Shown here in pieces: positions 7,994 through 15,511 of a DNA stretch of 64,000 bases (positions within the stretch are counted from its first letter, which is position 1; every line of letters starts with the position of its first letter). The DNA is from Ruminococcus sp. Phil11 (GTDB lineage Bacteria > Bacillota > Clostridia > Oscillospirales > Ruminococcaceae). The notes beneath the pieces were generated by a model that saw nothing but the letters and a program-made list of their open reading frames with translations, had not been told where the DNA came from and did no database searches. The stretch is from the NCBI GenBank assembly GCA_001940925.1, contig MSGZ01000032.1, forward strand, positions 1 through 64,000. Direction: 5' to 3'. The translations under genes and the position numbers were made by a program.

Positions 7994-8827
7994 ATGAAGA
8001 AAACAGCCCAGACGCTTCTGACCGCCGCGATGTTCGCGACGGCACTCGGAAGTGCCGCACCATCACAGTTCCGGCAGCCGGTTCATGCACTGACCGACCC
8101 GATCGCAGAGGTCGTGTCCGGTATGGCTGTGCTCTACGGTCCGCCTCCTCAGAGAACAACCGAAGCCACGAAGATGACAACCGTTACCACGACAACGGAA
8201 CCCATCACAACTACACCGGAATATCCGGAATGGCCGGCCGTTACAACAGTGGATACGATGCCTGTGGTGCTTTACGGACCGCCGTGGGTATTCTATCCGC
8301 AGGGCGACGCCAATATGGACAAGATCACCGATGCCCGTGACCTGACGCTCATCAAGCAGATTGCACTCGGGAACAGAAACCCCGGCAGCTCCGATGCGTT
8401 TTTCATTGCGGACGTTGACCATGACAATGATGTGGATGCAGACGATGTGCATCTCTTTATGGAGGAGGTGCTCGGCATTCCGAAGAAGGAAGACCCCGCC
8501 GTCACCACGACTGCGATCGAAACGACCGCGGAAGTGACCACGACGGCAACGACCAGACGGGGCCACCACAAGACAACGGCACCGGGCGAGGTCACGCTTG
8601 ACCCTGCGATCCTCACCGATCTGATCCGCGTTACGGACGCGCCGATCATTGCGCTGTACGGCCCGCCCAGCATCGACTGGGACGACCAGCTCAGATGGGA
8701 CACCTACGAGGATCTTCACCCGGGCGAAGGCTCAAAGACGACCCCGACCACAACATCCGCTGCATCGAAAAGCAAGACCACAAAGACGGAAACCGTAGAG
8801 GAAGCAAACCGTCACAAGGATTCATAA
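7994..8827 (+). CDS. Exported dockerin protein with three LYGPP motifs (cluster protein 3)
   Basis: ATG preceded by AAGGAG. The 277-residue product has a signal peptide almost identical to cluster protein 2, VLYGPPP at 46-52, a Thr-rich linker, VLYGPPW at 92-98, a dockerin (about 104-162, GDANMDKITDARD and DVDHDNDVDADD), a long Thr-rich linker, ALYGPPS at 220-226 and a charged Thr/Lys-rich tail. There is essentially no other folded domain, so the protein is mostly motif, linker and dockerin, as expected of a scaffold carrying a modified peptide. The radical SAM gene begins 24 nt downstream. Confidence 0.87.
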   Translation: MKKTAQTLLTAAMFATALGSAAPSQFRQPVHALTDPIAEVVSGMAVLYGPPPQRTTEATKMTTVTTTTEPITTTPEYPEWPAVTTVDTMPVVLYGPPWVFYPQGDANMDKITDARDLTLIKQIALGNRNPGSSDAFFIADVDHDNDVDADDVHLFMEEVLGIPKKEDPAVTTTAIETTAEVTTTATTRRGHHKTTAPGEVTLDPAILTDLIRVTDAPIIALYGPPSIDWDDQLRWDTYEDLHPGEGSKTTPTTTSAASKSKTTKTETVEEANRHKDS

Positions 8828-8851
8828 ACCACAAGATAGGAGAACATAACC

Positions 8852-9925
8852 ATGCTCAATCCGGCAATGAAAGAAGACAGTATGAAGCGACTTGCAGTCT
8901 ACAGAGAGGGACTGAAAGTAATGCCGCAGCTCCGGAACCTGTTTCTCGAGCTGACGCTCCGATGTAACGAGCGCTGCCTCCACTGCGGCAGCAGCGCGGG
9001 CGATGTGCCCTCTGACGAGCTCTCTGTCGAGCAGTACAAGGAATTCCTGACGCAGCTCAAGGCGGATATGGGAACCGAGGGCTTCATGCTCTGCATCACC
9101 GGCGGCGAACCGCTGCTCCGCAAGGAGTTTTTCGAGATCATGGGATTTGCGCACGAGCTCGGCTTCAAGTGGGGCATGACGAGCAACGGCACGCTCATCA
9201 CCGAGGAGGTCGCCAAAAAGCTGAAGGAGGTCGGCATGGGCACGATCTCGATCAGTCTGGACGGCCTGCCGGAGACACATGATGCGTTCCGCAGAACACC
9301 GGGCGGCTGGAAAAAGGCCATGGACGGCGTCATGAACCTGCTGCGCGTCGGCGGCTTTCAGGCCGTGCAGATCACGACGGTCTGCTCCCACAAGAGCATT
9401 CAGGAGCTGGACGCGCTCTACGATATCCTGAAAAATGTGGATATTGATTCGTGGCGCGTTGTCAATATGGACCCGATCGGCAGAGCAAAGCTGCATCCGG
9501 AGCTGCTCCTGACGAAGGAGGACTACAAGTATCTGTTCGAGTTCATCCGCAACAAACGCATTGCCGGCGAGCCGGTCTGCTACGGCTGCAGCCATTACCT
9601 CGGCATGGAGTACGAGCGCGAGGTCAGAGACTGGTATTTCCTCTGCACGGCGGGGCTTTATACCGCGAGCATCATGGTCAACGGCGATATCACCGCATGT
9701 CTCGATATCGAGCGGCGTCCGGAGTTCATTCAGGGCAATATCCTCAAGGACAATTTCAAGGACGTCTGGGAAAACAAGTTCCAGATCTTCCGCCGCGATC
9801 TCAGTCAGGACTGCGAAAAGTGCCGGAACTGCTCCGAGCAGAAGTTCTGCCACGGCGATGCCTACCACACATGGGACTTCGACAACAACTGCCCGCAGGT
9901 CTGCTTCAAGGATATCCTGTTCTGA
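8852..9925 (+). CDS. Radical SAM/SPASM enzyme of the LYGPP cluster
   Basis: The 357-residue protein has the radical SAM [4Fe-4S] motif CNERCLHC (Cys38, 42, 45), the SAM-binding GGEP (84-87) and a C-terminal SPASM-type region. That region has cysteines at 243, 246, 265, 283, 321, 324, 327, 333, 347 and 351, enough for two auxiliary Fe-S clusters. This architecture is known from peptide- and protein-modifying enzymes such as AlbA, PqqE and anSME. AGGAG lies 10 nt before the ATG. It is the last gene before a terminator and is co-directional with the three LYGPP proteins, so I infer these are its substrates, with Tyr, Gly or Pro of LYGPP as the modified site. The reaction is unknown. An anSME-like sulfatase-maturing role is unlikely since no sulfatase is near. 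Confidence 0.9.
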   Translation: MLNPAMKEDSMKRLAVYREGLKVMPQLRNLFLELTLRCNERCLHCGSSAGDVPSDELSVEQYKEFLTQLKADMGTEGFMLCITGGEPLLRKEFFEIMGFAHELGFKWGMTSNGTLITEEVAKKLKEVGMGTISISLDGLPETHDAFRRTPGGWKKAMDGVMNLLRVGGFQAVQITTVCSHKSIQELDALYDILKNVDIDSWRVVNMDPIGRAKLHPELLLTKEDYKYLFEFIRNKRIAGEPVCYGCSHYLGMEYEREVRDWYFLCTAGLYTASIMVNGDITACLDIERRPEFIQGNILKDNFKDVWENKFQIFRRDLSQDCEKCRNCSEQKFCHGDAYHTWDFDNNCPQVCFKDILF

Positions 9926-9940
9926 TACTGAAAGCACTGA

Positions 9941-9970
9941 AAACGGACGCCGGTGTGCGTCCGTTTTTTT
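9941..9970 (+). terminator. Rho-independent terminator of the LYGPP cluster
   Basis: The stem AAACGGACGC/GCGTCCGTTT (9941-9950 with 9957-9966) runs into a T7 tract. It ends the radical SAM transcript and isolates it from the next gene. Confidence 0.92.
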
Positions 9971-9977
9971 GCGGGAA

Positions 9978-10006
9978 TTGACAAAACGACGCCGATGCAG
10001 TATAAT
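9978..10006 (+). promoter_or_regulatory. Promoter of the S41 protease gene
   Basis: TTGACA (9978-9983) and TATAAT (10001-10006) with 17-bp spacing form a perfect consensus 30 bp before the start codon. Confidence 0.92.
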
Positions 10007-10036
10007 AACAGCATAATTGCTTTCCGGAGGTTCTCT

Positions 10037-11761
10037 ATGAATACATTTTTCGGCTCGCTGCGCCATGTCTTTGCCATGGCCAACAAAACCCAGATGCTCT
10101 GGTGCGGCGGCATCCTGCTTGTCATGCTGCTGCTTGCAGTTCTGCATCATGTATGGCGTGATGATAAGAAAAAGCTGGGTCGCTGGCGGCTGCTCTGCCT
10201 GATCCCGCTGCTGATCTGCGGCGTGCACGCATGGCTTTATGTGCGCGGATTTCCGGAGGCTGTCAGTCTCTTTGTCCCGCTCTATGCGATCGCCGCGCTC
10301 GCCCTGATCCCGATGCTGTTCGCAATGCGAAAGATCGGATACAGGATCACCGCGGTGCTCACGGGTCTGCTGACTGCACTCTGCGGCTTTTATTCCTGCG
10401 GGCAAGCACCGAATCTCTTTAACCATACACAGCTTGGCTATTCCGATTCCTTCCGCGCGCTGGTACGGGATATGGACAAGGCCTATATCCTGAAGGAGTG
10501 GAAGGACGTTGATTTTGCTGCACTCGAAGCAACATACCTGCCTGCCGTTCAGGAAGCGGAGCAGGAGCAGAATCCCGCGAAATTCGCCGCCGCGGTCGTA
10601 AAGTTCTGCAATGAGCTGCATGACGGTCATGTGTCCGTCAGCATGGATTATGACCGCGACACATACAAATCTGAATATCAGCAGCACGAGTACGGGCTGG
10701 CTCTGGTGCAGCTTGACAGCGGCGAGGTCATCGCCGTCTGCACCTCGGAGGAAGTGAACAGGCTCGGCATCGAGGACGGCACCGTCATCACAAAATGGAA
10801 CGGCAAGCCTGTTTTGCAGGCCGCCGCAGAGGATGTAATGGATCATGGAGAGCCGGTAAAGGGCAATGCCGACCGCCTTGATCTGTTCTATCTCTCCGGT
10901 GTCGGCGGGGAGACTGCCGAGGTCTCGTTCCTTGACAAGTCCGGCAGCGAGAAAACGGTCACGCTCTCCGATCTCGGGGACATGCACACGCTCAAAGAGG
11001 CGTTCCGGCTGTTTTCACAGGAACCGAAACTGGAATCCATAGAGGATTACCGTGCGTTCCTGAAAGAGAATTTCAGCGCGAAAATGCTGGACGACAAATG
11101 CGGCTATCTCAGACTGAACGCGGAAACAATGGACTCGACTTTCAAGGATCTGGCAGGCTATCTGAAAGGCGACCAGACCTTTGCCAGAGACATTTTCCGC
11201 GAGCGGCTCAGCGAACTGAAAGCGCAGGGCATGGAGTATCTGGTCATCGACCTGCGCAATAACATGGGCGGCTTTGACGAGATCGGCTGTGCGCTCTGCG
11301 ATCTGCTGACGACAGAGGACTGGTACGGGCAGGGGCTCGGCATCCGCAAAAACGGGCAGTATACCTGTGTATCCGACCACGGCATTCACGGCACCGGCGA
11401 ATTTGCAGACCTGCAGGCCGTCGCGCTGACGAATTATAACTGCGCCAGTGCCGGCGACGGCACCTCGCTGTATCTCTCGAAGCTGCCGAATGTGACGCTG
11501 GCCGGCATCACGGATCCGAACGGCTGCAATCAGGAAACCGGCGGCATCAGTGTGCTGTCCGGCAGTGCCGTGACGGTCTATTTCCCGGTCGGACTGGTCA
11601 TGGATGAGAACGGCGTCCCGAATGTGGATACGAAAGCCGACCGCATCAGCCGCAATCCGGTCGAGGTGCGCATCCCGCTCGATCATGACGCGGCCATGAA
11701 GATCTTTCACGACAAGCAGGACTATGAACTGGAATGGGCAGTACAGTATCTGGAACAGTAA
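10037..11761 (+). CDS. Membrane-anchored S41-family peptidase-like protein
   Basis: ATG with CCGGAGG upstream. The 574-residue product starts with about four membrane segments (residues 20-130) and a short linker. An extracellular region follows with an IRBP/tricorn-type DGH motif (ELHDGHVSVS), a PDZ-like stretch (EVNRLGIEDGTVITKWNGKPV) and the S41 core, including VIDLRNNMGG and NCASAGDG with the predicted nucleophilic Ser. The Lys of classical C-terminal processing proteases is not obvious, so it belongs with the tricorn/IRBP-like branch. It has its own promoter. Its position after the LYGPP cluster makes it a possible processing protease, but this is only neighbourhood evidence. Confidence 0.85.
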   Translation: MNTFFGSLRHVFAMANKTQMLWCGGILLVMLLLAVLHHVWRDDKKKLGRWRLLCLIPLLICGVHAWLYVRGFPEAVSLFVPLYAIAALALIPMLFAMRKIGYRITAVLTGLLTALCGFYSCGQAPNLFNHTQLGYSDSFRALVRDMDKAYILKEWKDVDFAALEATYLPAVQEAEQEQNPAKFAAAVVKFCNELHDGHVSVSMDYDRDTYKSEYQQHEYGLALVQLDSGEVIAVCTSEEVNRLGIEDGTVITKWNGKPVLQAAAEDVMDHGEPVKGNADRLDLFYLSGVGGETAEVSFLDKSGSEKTVTLSDLGDMHTLKEAFRLFSQEPKLESIEDYRAFLKENFSAKMLDDKCGYLRLNAETMDSTFKDLAGYLKGDQTFARDIFRERLSELKAQGMEYLVIDLRNNMGGFDEIGCALCDLLTTEDWYGQGLGIRKNGQYTCVSDHGIHGTGEFADLQAVALTNYNCASAGDGTSLYLSKLPNVTLAGITDPNGCNQETGGISVLSGSAVTVYFPVGLVMDENGVPNVDTKADRISRNPVEVRIPLDHDAAMKIFHDKQDYELEWAVQYLEQ

Positions 11762-11766
11762 CAGAA

Positions 11767-11797
11767 AACGGGCACTGACGCAAGATCAATGCCCGTT
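11767..11797. terminator. Hairpin between convergent genes
   Basis: The inverted repeat AACGGGCA/TGCCCGTT (11767-11774 with 11790-11797) sits between the ends of the convergent S41 and DUF3267-like genes. T tracts are weak on both sides, so termination efficiency is uncertain. Confidence 0.5.
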
Positions 11798-11800
11798 CCG

Positions 11801-12400
11801 TTATTCAAAATAATAGACGTCGTCTTTTTCGTACTGCACAAAGCATTCCTTCGGGGTCTGCCGGAGCACCTGATATGCGGTATAATAATCCGGATACGGC
11901 ATCACAAGCCCCATGACCGCAATCCCGAATACGATGCTGTTCAGCACGACCGTATCCTTCGGCAGCAGCCAGAACAGCACCAGCGGCACGATGCCCAGCA
12001 CGGAAGGCAGCAGCGTCATCAGCAGAAACCGCTTCCGCTTCATCGGGTGCGAGGCCAGTGCCGCAGCGGCAAAGGACTCCGGCACAATGCCGATATACAC
12101 ATAGGCGTCCTTCGGATAAACGACCGCATGCAGCAGCTCGTGCAGGAACATGAGCAGCAGCCCGATCATCGCACCGGCGGCGATCCAGAGCGGCCGGATC
12201 TGCCGGTGATGCACCAGCAGCGTTTTCAGGAATACCGACCCGCAGCAGAGCAGCGCGGGCGGCAGAACAAACGGCAGTGCCGTCGTCAGCATCCCGTTCA
12301 GGTCACGCGGCATCCGGAGCTGGATCGCGTGTTTCGGCAGCACGCCGGTCTGATAGATGTCAATGTCGCGGATGATCCCGACCCATTTGATGCGCGGCAT
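11801..12400 (-). CDS. DUF3267-like membrane metalloprotease-type protein
   Basis: The ATG at 12400 has GGGGGG upstream; longer in-frame starts lie in or before the promoter. The 199-residue protein has about four membrane segments and the zinc-metallopeptidase-like motif HELLHA within the sequence FLHELLHAVVYP, a hallmark of the DUF3267 (putative zincin) family. The substrate is unknown. It is divergent from the CotH-dockerin gene and convergent with the S41 gene. Confidence 0.8.
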   Translation of the reverse strand: MPRIKWVGIIRDIDIYQTGVLPKHAIQLRMPRDLNGMLTTALPFVLPPALLCCGSVFLKTLLVHHRQIRPLWIAAGAMIGLLLMFLHELLHAVVYPKDAYVYIGIVPESFAAAALASHPMKRKRFLLMTLLPSVLGIVPLVLFWLLPKDTVVLNSIVFGIAVMGLVMPYPDYYTAYQVLRQTPKECFVQYEKDDVYYFE

Positions 12401-12425
12401 ACGATCCCCCCTTTTTATCATTTTT

Positions 12426-12454
12426 ATTATAGCACATTTTTCCTGATATTTCAA
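12426..12454 (-). promoter_or_regulatory. Promoter of the DUF3267-like gene
   Basis: On the minus strand TTGAAA (12454-12449) and TATAAT (12431-12426) are 17 bp apart, 26 bp before the start codon. Confidence 0.85.
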
Positions 12455-12471
12455 TGGGAAAGGGGTAAAAA

Positions 12472-12543
12472 ATGAAGCGGAAAGAGCGGCGGAAGATGCG
12501 TCTGATAAAGAAAGCGCGACTGAAAAGGGGGTACACAATTTGA
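12472..12543 (+). CDS. 23-residue basic leader peptide overlapping the CotH start
   Basis: An ATG at 12472 with AAAGGGG upstream opens a 23-codon frame rich in Lys and Arg (MKRKERRKMRLIKKARLKR...). Its TGA (12541-12543) overlaps the TTG start of the CotH gene (12540-12542). The good ribosome site and the TTGA overlap suggest an upstream open frame that couples or controls CotH translation. It is too short to judge by homology. Confidence 0.45.
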   Translation: MKRKERRKMRLIKKARLKRGYTI

Positions 12544-14570
12544 ACCTGAAACGAATCCTGACCGCGGGAGCAGCCGTCATGACGCTGCTCCCGCAGACGG
12601 TGCTGCATTCCGGTGCAGAGGATACACCGCTCTATGACCGGTCAAAAGACCTGATCGGTGAAATCAGCATGACGCAGAAGCGCCCGAAGGCATCCGCCCT
12701 GGAGTACAGCGAGATCCCGGTCACAGCCTTCCGCGTCAGTGACCTGTCCCCCGCTGCGGACACCGACATGGACTATACGGACTGGTGGTACAGCGAATGG
12801 GACGACTGCCGGTATCTGTTTCTCCCTGTCACGGCTGACCCTGCGCGGCTTGTTATTACGTATTCCGCCGGGGATACGCTGTATCTCAACGGGCAGACGG
12901 TCGTATCCGGAGAAGCGGCAGACCTTTCCGGCAGCGACGGGCTCTTTCAGGTCACCGTCGGCGAACAGGACTGCGGCACGCTCAAAATCATGCAGTCCAA
13001 TCTCGGGTGTATCTACCTCACAACTTCGCACGGCGGACTGGATAAACTGGACAGCAGCCGCTACGTAACCGAGACCGGCACCGTCCTCATGCTGAACGCG
13101 GCGGGCGGGACGGAATACAGCGGCGAAATTGAAAAGCTCTCGGCGCACGGCAATTCCTCATGGGATTACAGCAAGAAAAAACCGTATAACCTGAAGCTGC
13201 CGAAAAAGGAAAACCTCTACGGCATGGGCAAGGCGAAAAAATGGGTGCTGCTTTCCAATTATCTCGATCACGCCATGCTCCGGAACAAGCTGACAGAGGA
13301 AATGTGCAGGGCCGCCGGCATGGAATGCGTCATGGATTCCGTCTTTGTCGATCTCTATGCGGACGGCTCCTACCGCGGCACCTATCAGTTCAGCGAGCGC
13401 GTGCAGATCCAGAAGAACCGCGTCAATATCCGCGATCTGGAGGAGGAGACCGAACAACTGAACAGCCTTGCGCTTTCGGAATATCCGCAGAAGGTGAACG
13501 GTGCCGAAACGGCAAAGGAATACATAGAAAACAGTTATAAATACTATGATATTCCGAACGACCCGGAGGATATCACAGGCGGCTATCTCTTAGAGTTTCA
13601 GCTATGGAACCGGTACGGCAAAAAATGTGACAGCGGCTTCGTGACCGCAAGAGGACAGGCCGTCGGCATTGACGGCCCGGAATATGCATCGAAAGCGCAG
13701 GCAGAATACATCCGCGCATTCGTGCAGGACGCAGAGGACGCAATCTATTCCGAAACCGGATATAACGCCAAAGGAAAGCATTATACCGATTATCTTGATG
13801 AAGCTTCGCTTATCACAGCCTATCTTGTGCAGGAAATCTCCATGAATATAGACGGAACGTCTACAAGTTTCTTTTTATGGAAAGATTCTGATCTCACCGG
13901 CGACGGAAAGCTGCATTTCAGTCCTGCCTGGGATTTCGACTTCAGCTATAATAATTTTCCGACATCCCGTTCTAATTCCGACGGTAATATAGGTTATTCA
14001 TGGAAACCGGACAACTTATTTACTGCATATTTTCCTATAAACGGCTATAACGAAAGCGACCGTCCCACAGCGGGAAAAAGCTGGATCGGACAGCTTTATC
14101 AGAACGAAGCATTCGTCAAACGCACATCGGAGACTTATTTCGCACACTTTGTTCCGTTCCTGCGTCATCTGACCGCGGAAAACCGCCCGTATCTCAATGA
14201 ACTCGCGGAAGCGATCCGTCCGTCGGCTGAAATGAGCAATGCCCGCTGGCATACCTACGGCGGCAAAAGCTATTCCCAATTCGGCTATGCGACGAGCGGC
14301 GCGAACTTCATGGAATCCGTTGAAAAAACAGGCGGCTTTATCAGGCAAAGGGCAGACTGGCTGTGTAAGCTCTGGCAGCCGGATGTGTTCATTCGGGGTG
14401 ACGTCAATGCTGACGGCGTTTTCAATACGGCCGATGCGATTCTATTGCAGAAATGGCTGCTGGCCGTGCCGGATACCGTGCTTGTCCGGAGCAATGCCGC
14501 AGACCTGCATGCAGACGGCCGGCTGAATGCAGCAGACCTCTCGGTCATGAAGCGGGAGCTGCTTGCATAA
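12540..14570 (+). CDS. Secreted CotH-kinase-domain protein with C-terminal dockerin
   Basis: The TTG start at 12540 is preceded by AAAGGGGG. The 676-residue product has a signal peptide (about 1-27), an N-terminal beta-rich region, and a CotH-type domain. Recognisable CotH features are LSAHGNSSWDYSKKKPYNLKL, the RNKL helix, DSVFVDLYADGSYRGTYQFSE and the SPAWDFDFSYNN metal/ATP segment. The C-terminus (about 615-676) is a dockerin with loops GDVNADGVFNTAD and DLHADGRLNAAD. CotH kinases phosphorylate secreted proteins in spore formers, and dockerin-CotH proteins are known from Ruminococcus cellulosomes. Here it is likely a cellulosome-associated kinase or binding protein. It ends 4 bp from the convergent BofA-like gene. 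Confidence 0.9.
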   Translation: MNLKRILTAGAAVMTLLPQTVLHSGAEDTPLYDRSKDLIGEISMTQKRPKASALEYSEIPVTAFRVSDLSPAADTDMDYTDWWYSEWDDCRYLFLPVTADPARLVITYSAGDTLYLNGQTVVSGEAADLSGSDGLFQVTVGEQDCGTLKIMQSNLGCIYLTTSHGGLDKLDSSRYVTETGTVLMLNAAGGTEYSGEIEKLSAHGNSSWDYSKKKPYNLKLPKKENLYGMGKAKKWVLLSNYLDHAMLRNKLTEEMCRAAGMECVMDSVFVDLYADGSYRGTYQFSERVQIQKNRVNIRDLEEETEQLNSLALSEYPQKVNGAETAKEYIENSYKYYDIPNDPEDITGGYLLEFQLWNRYGKKCDSGFVTARGQAVGIDGPEYASKAQAEYIRAFVQDAEDAIYSETGYNAKGKHYTDYLDEASLITAYLVQEISMNIDGTSTSFFLWKDSDLTGDGKLHFSPAWDFDFSYNNFPTSRSNSDGNIGYSWKPDNLFTAYFPINGYNESDRPTAGKSWIGQLYQNEAFVKRTSETYFAHFVPFLRHLTAENRPYLNELAEAIRPSAEMSNARWHTYGGKSYSQFGYATSGANFMESVEKTGGFIRQRADWLCKLWQPDVFIRGDVNADGVFNTADAILLQKWLLAVPDTVLVRSNAADLHADGRLNAADLSVMKRELLA

Positions 14571-14574
14571 AATG

Positions 14575-14862
14575 CTATATGCGGAGCCGCTCCAGCAGCC
14601 AGAGCAGCAGTACACCGGGAATCCCGCAGACCGCCGCCGTACCGAGCTCCGGCAGAGAGAGCCGCGGATAAAACCCGAACATCCCGCCGTGCAGCCGGAT
14701 CAGCAGCAGCAAGGCAATTCCGCTGCCGCTCCCGATCACAAATGCAAGCAGCCGGTGCTTTCTTCTGCGCAGATATTCATGCAGCATCCAGAGACATGCG
14801 GCCGCCGCGGTCGCGGTCAGGAGATGCGCCGGTTCCGTCAGGAATTGCAGCAGCTTTTCCAT
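14575..14862 (-). CDS. BofA-like small membrane protein
   Basis: The 95-residue product has about three membrane segments. Its C-terminal half contains the pattern GG.FG..PRLSLPELGTAAVCGIPGVLLLWLL, matching the conserved end of pro-sigma-K processing inhibitor BofA (N/TAxVxGxLGxPGxxLL). In Bacillus BofA holds the SpoIVFB protease inactive during sporulation. It is the last gene of a four-gene minus-strand cluster of small proteins. The family assignment is by motif only. Confidence 0.6.
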   Translation of the reverse strand: MEKLLQFLTEPAHLLTATAAAACLWMLHEYLRRRKHRLLAFVIGSGSGIALLLLIRLHGGMFGFYPRLSLPELGTAAVCGIPGVLLLWLLERLRI

Positions 14863-14874
14863 GCAGTCCTCCCG

Positions 14875-15111
14875 TCAGATCACGATGTATGCAAGCGCAA
14901 GCAGGAGCTTCCGGTCAGCCTTTTCCTGCCACAGCAGCCAGAGCAGCGCGAGCAGGAGCAGCGTTTCTCCGTCCGGATGCCGCAGATGCTCCGTCAGCGA
15001 TGCAAGCTCCTGCGGCAGCGGAGAGGCCGCTTTCTGCTCCGGCTCAGGCGGTTCCGGCTCCGGCGGACAGCAGTTCCCGCACATCCACCACCTCGGTACG
15101 CTGTTTGCCAT
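14875..15111 (-). CDS. Hypothetical 78-residue protein with Cys-Pro-rich start
   Basis: The ATG at 15111 has GGGGGT upstream and was preferred over a start inside the upstream gene. The N-terminal part carries a WWMCGNCC segment followed by a Pro/Glu-rich linker. The C-terminal part is a hydrophobic Leu-rich helix (about 50-78), possibly a membrane anchor. No family recognised. It is closely spaced with its neighbours and presumably co-transcribed. Confidence 0.6.
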   Translation of the reverse strand: MANSVPRWWMCGNCCPPEPEPPEPEQKAASPLPQELASLTEHLRHPDGETLLLLALLWLLWQEKADRKLLLALAYIVI

Positions 15112-15124
15112 GCTGACCCCCCTC

Positions 15125-15481
15125 CTATTGTTGATCCCCGAACAGCTCCTGCAGCATTCCGTTTTCCCGCAGGACATCCGCTGCAGCCCACAGCCGCAGC
15201 ATTCTGACGGCTTTATCCGTCCGCCTGGCGCGCTCTGCCGAGAGATGCGGTTTCAGCGCGAGCAGCAGAGCGGCTGTCTCGTCCTGCTGCACCTGCGAAA
15301 GTGCCTGCCCGACCGCCAACAGCTTTGAGAGATCCGGCAGCGGGTTTTCCGCGGCAGATTCCGGCTGCGTCTGCTGTTCATCGGGCGGCGGATCGTGCAG
15401 CATGGCGGCAAGCTCCTTTAAGTCGCGCATACTCTCCGGATCGGAAAGCAATGACTGCAGCTTCTGTGTCAGATCGTCCAA
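15125..15481 (-). CDS. Hypothetical 118-residue helical protein
   Basis: The TTG at 15481 is chosen because AGGGAGG lies 8 nt upstream. The product is predicted helical, with an N-terminal LLSDPESMRDLKELAAML stretch, a Pro/Gln-rich linker and a C-terminal helical region (LLALKPHLSAERARRTDKAV). The N-terminal pattern occurs in small uncharacterised clostridial proteins, and the same DP-x-x-M-like phrase recurs in the next gene. Function unknown. Confidence 0.65.
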   Translation of the reverse strand: MDDLTQKLQSLLSDPESMRDLKELAAMLHDPPPDEQQTQPESAAENPLPDLSKLLAVGQALSQVQQDETAALLLALKPHLSAERARRTDKAVRMLRLWAAADVLRENGMLQELFGDQQ

Positions 15482-15511
15482 TTGCTGCACCTCCCTTCCC
15501 GGATGCCGCAC

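Noticed and set aside
5835..8827. LYGPP proteins as classical leader-core RiPP precursors
   Set aside because: They are 277-338 residues long with dockerins and linkers and motifs spread along the chain, so a short leader plus C-terminal core model does not fit. The idea is kept only as RiPP-like modification.
8822..10987. A 721-codon open frame on the minus strand
   Set aside because: It runs antisense across the radical SAM and S41 genes, which have clear motifs. Its translation is rich in Arg, His and Ala as expected from the reverse of GC3-rich genes.
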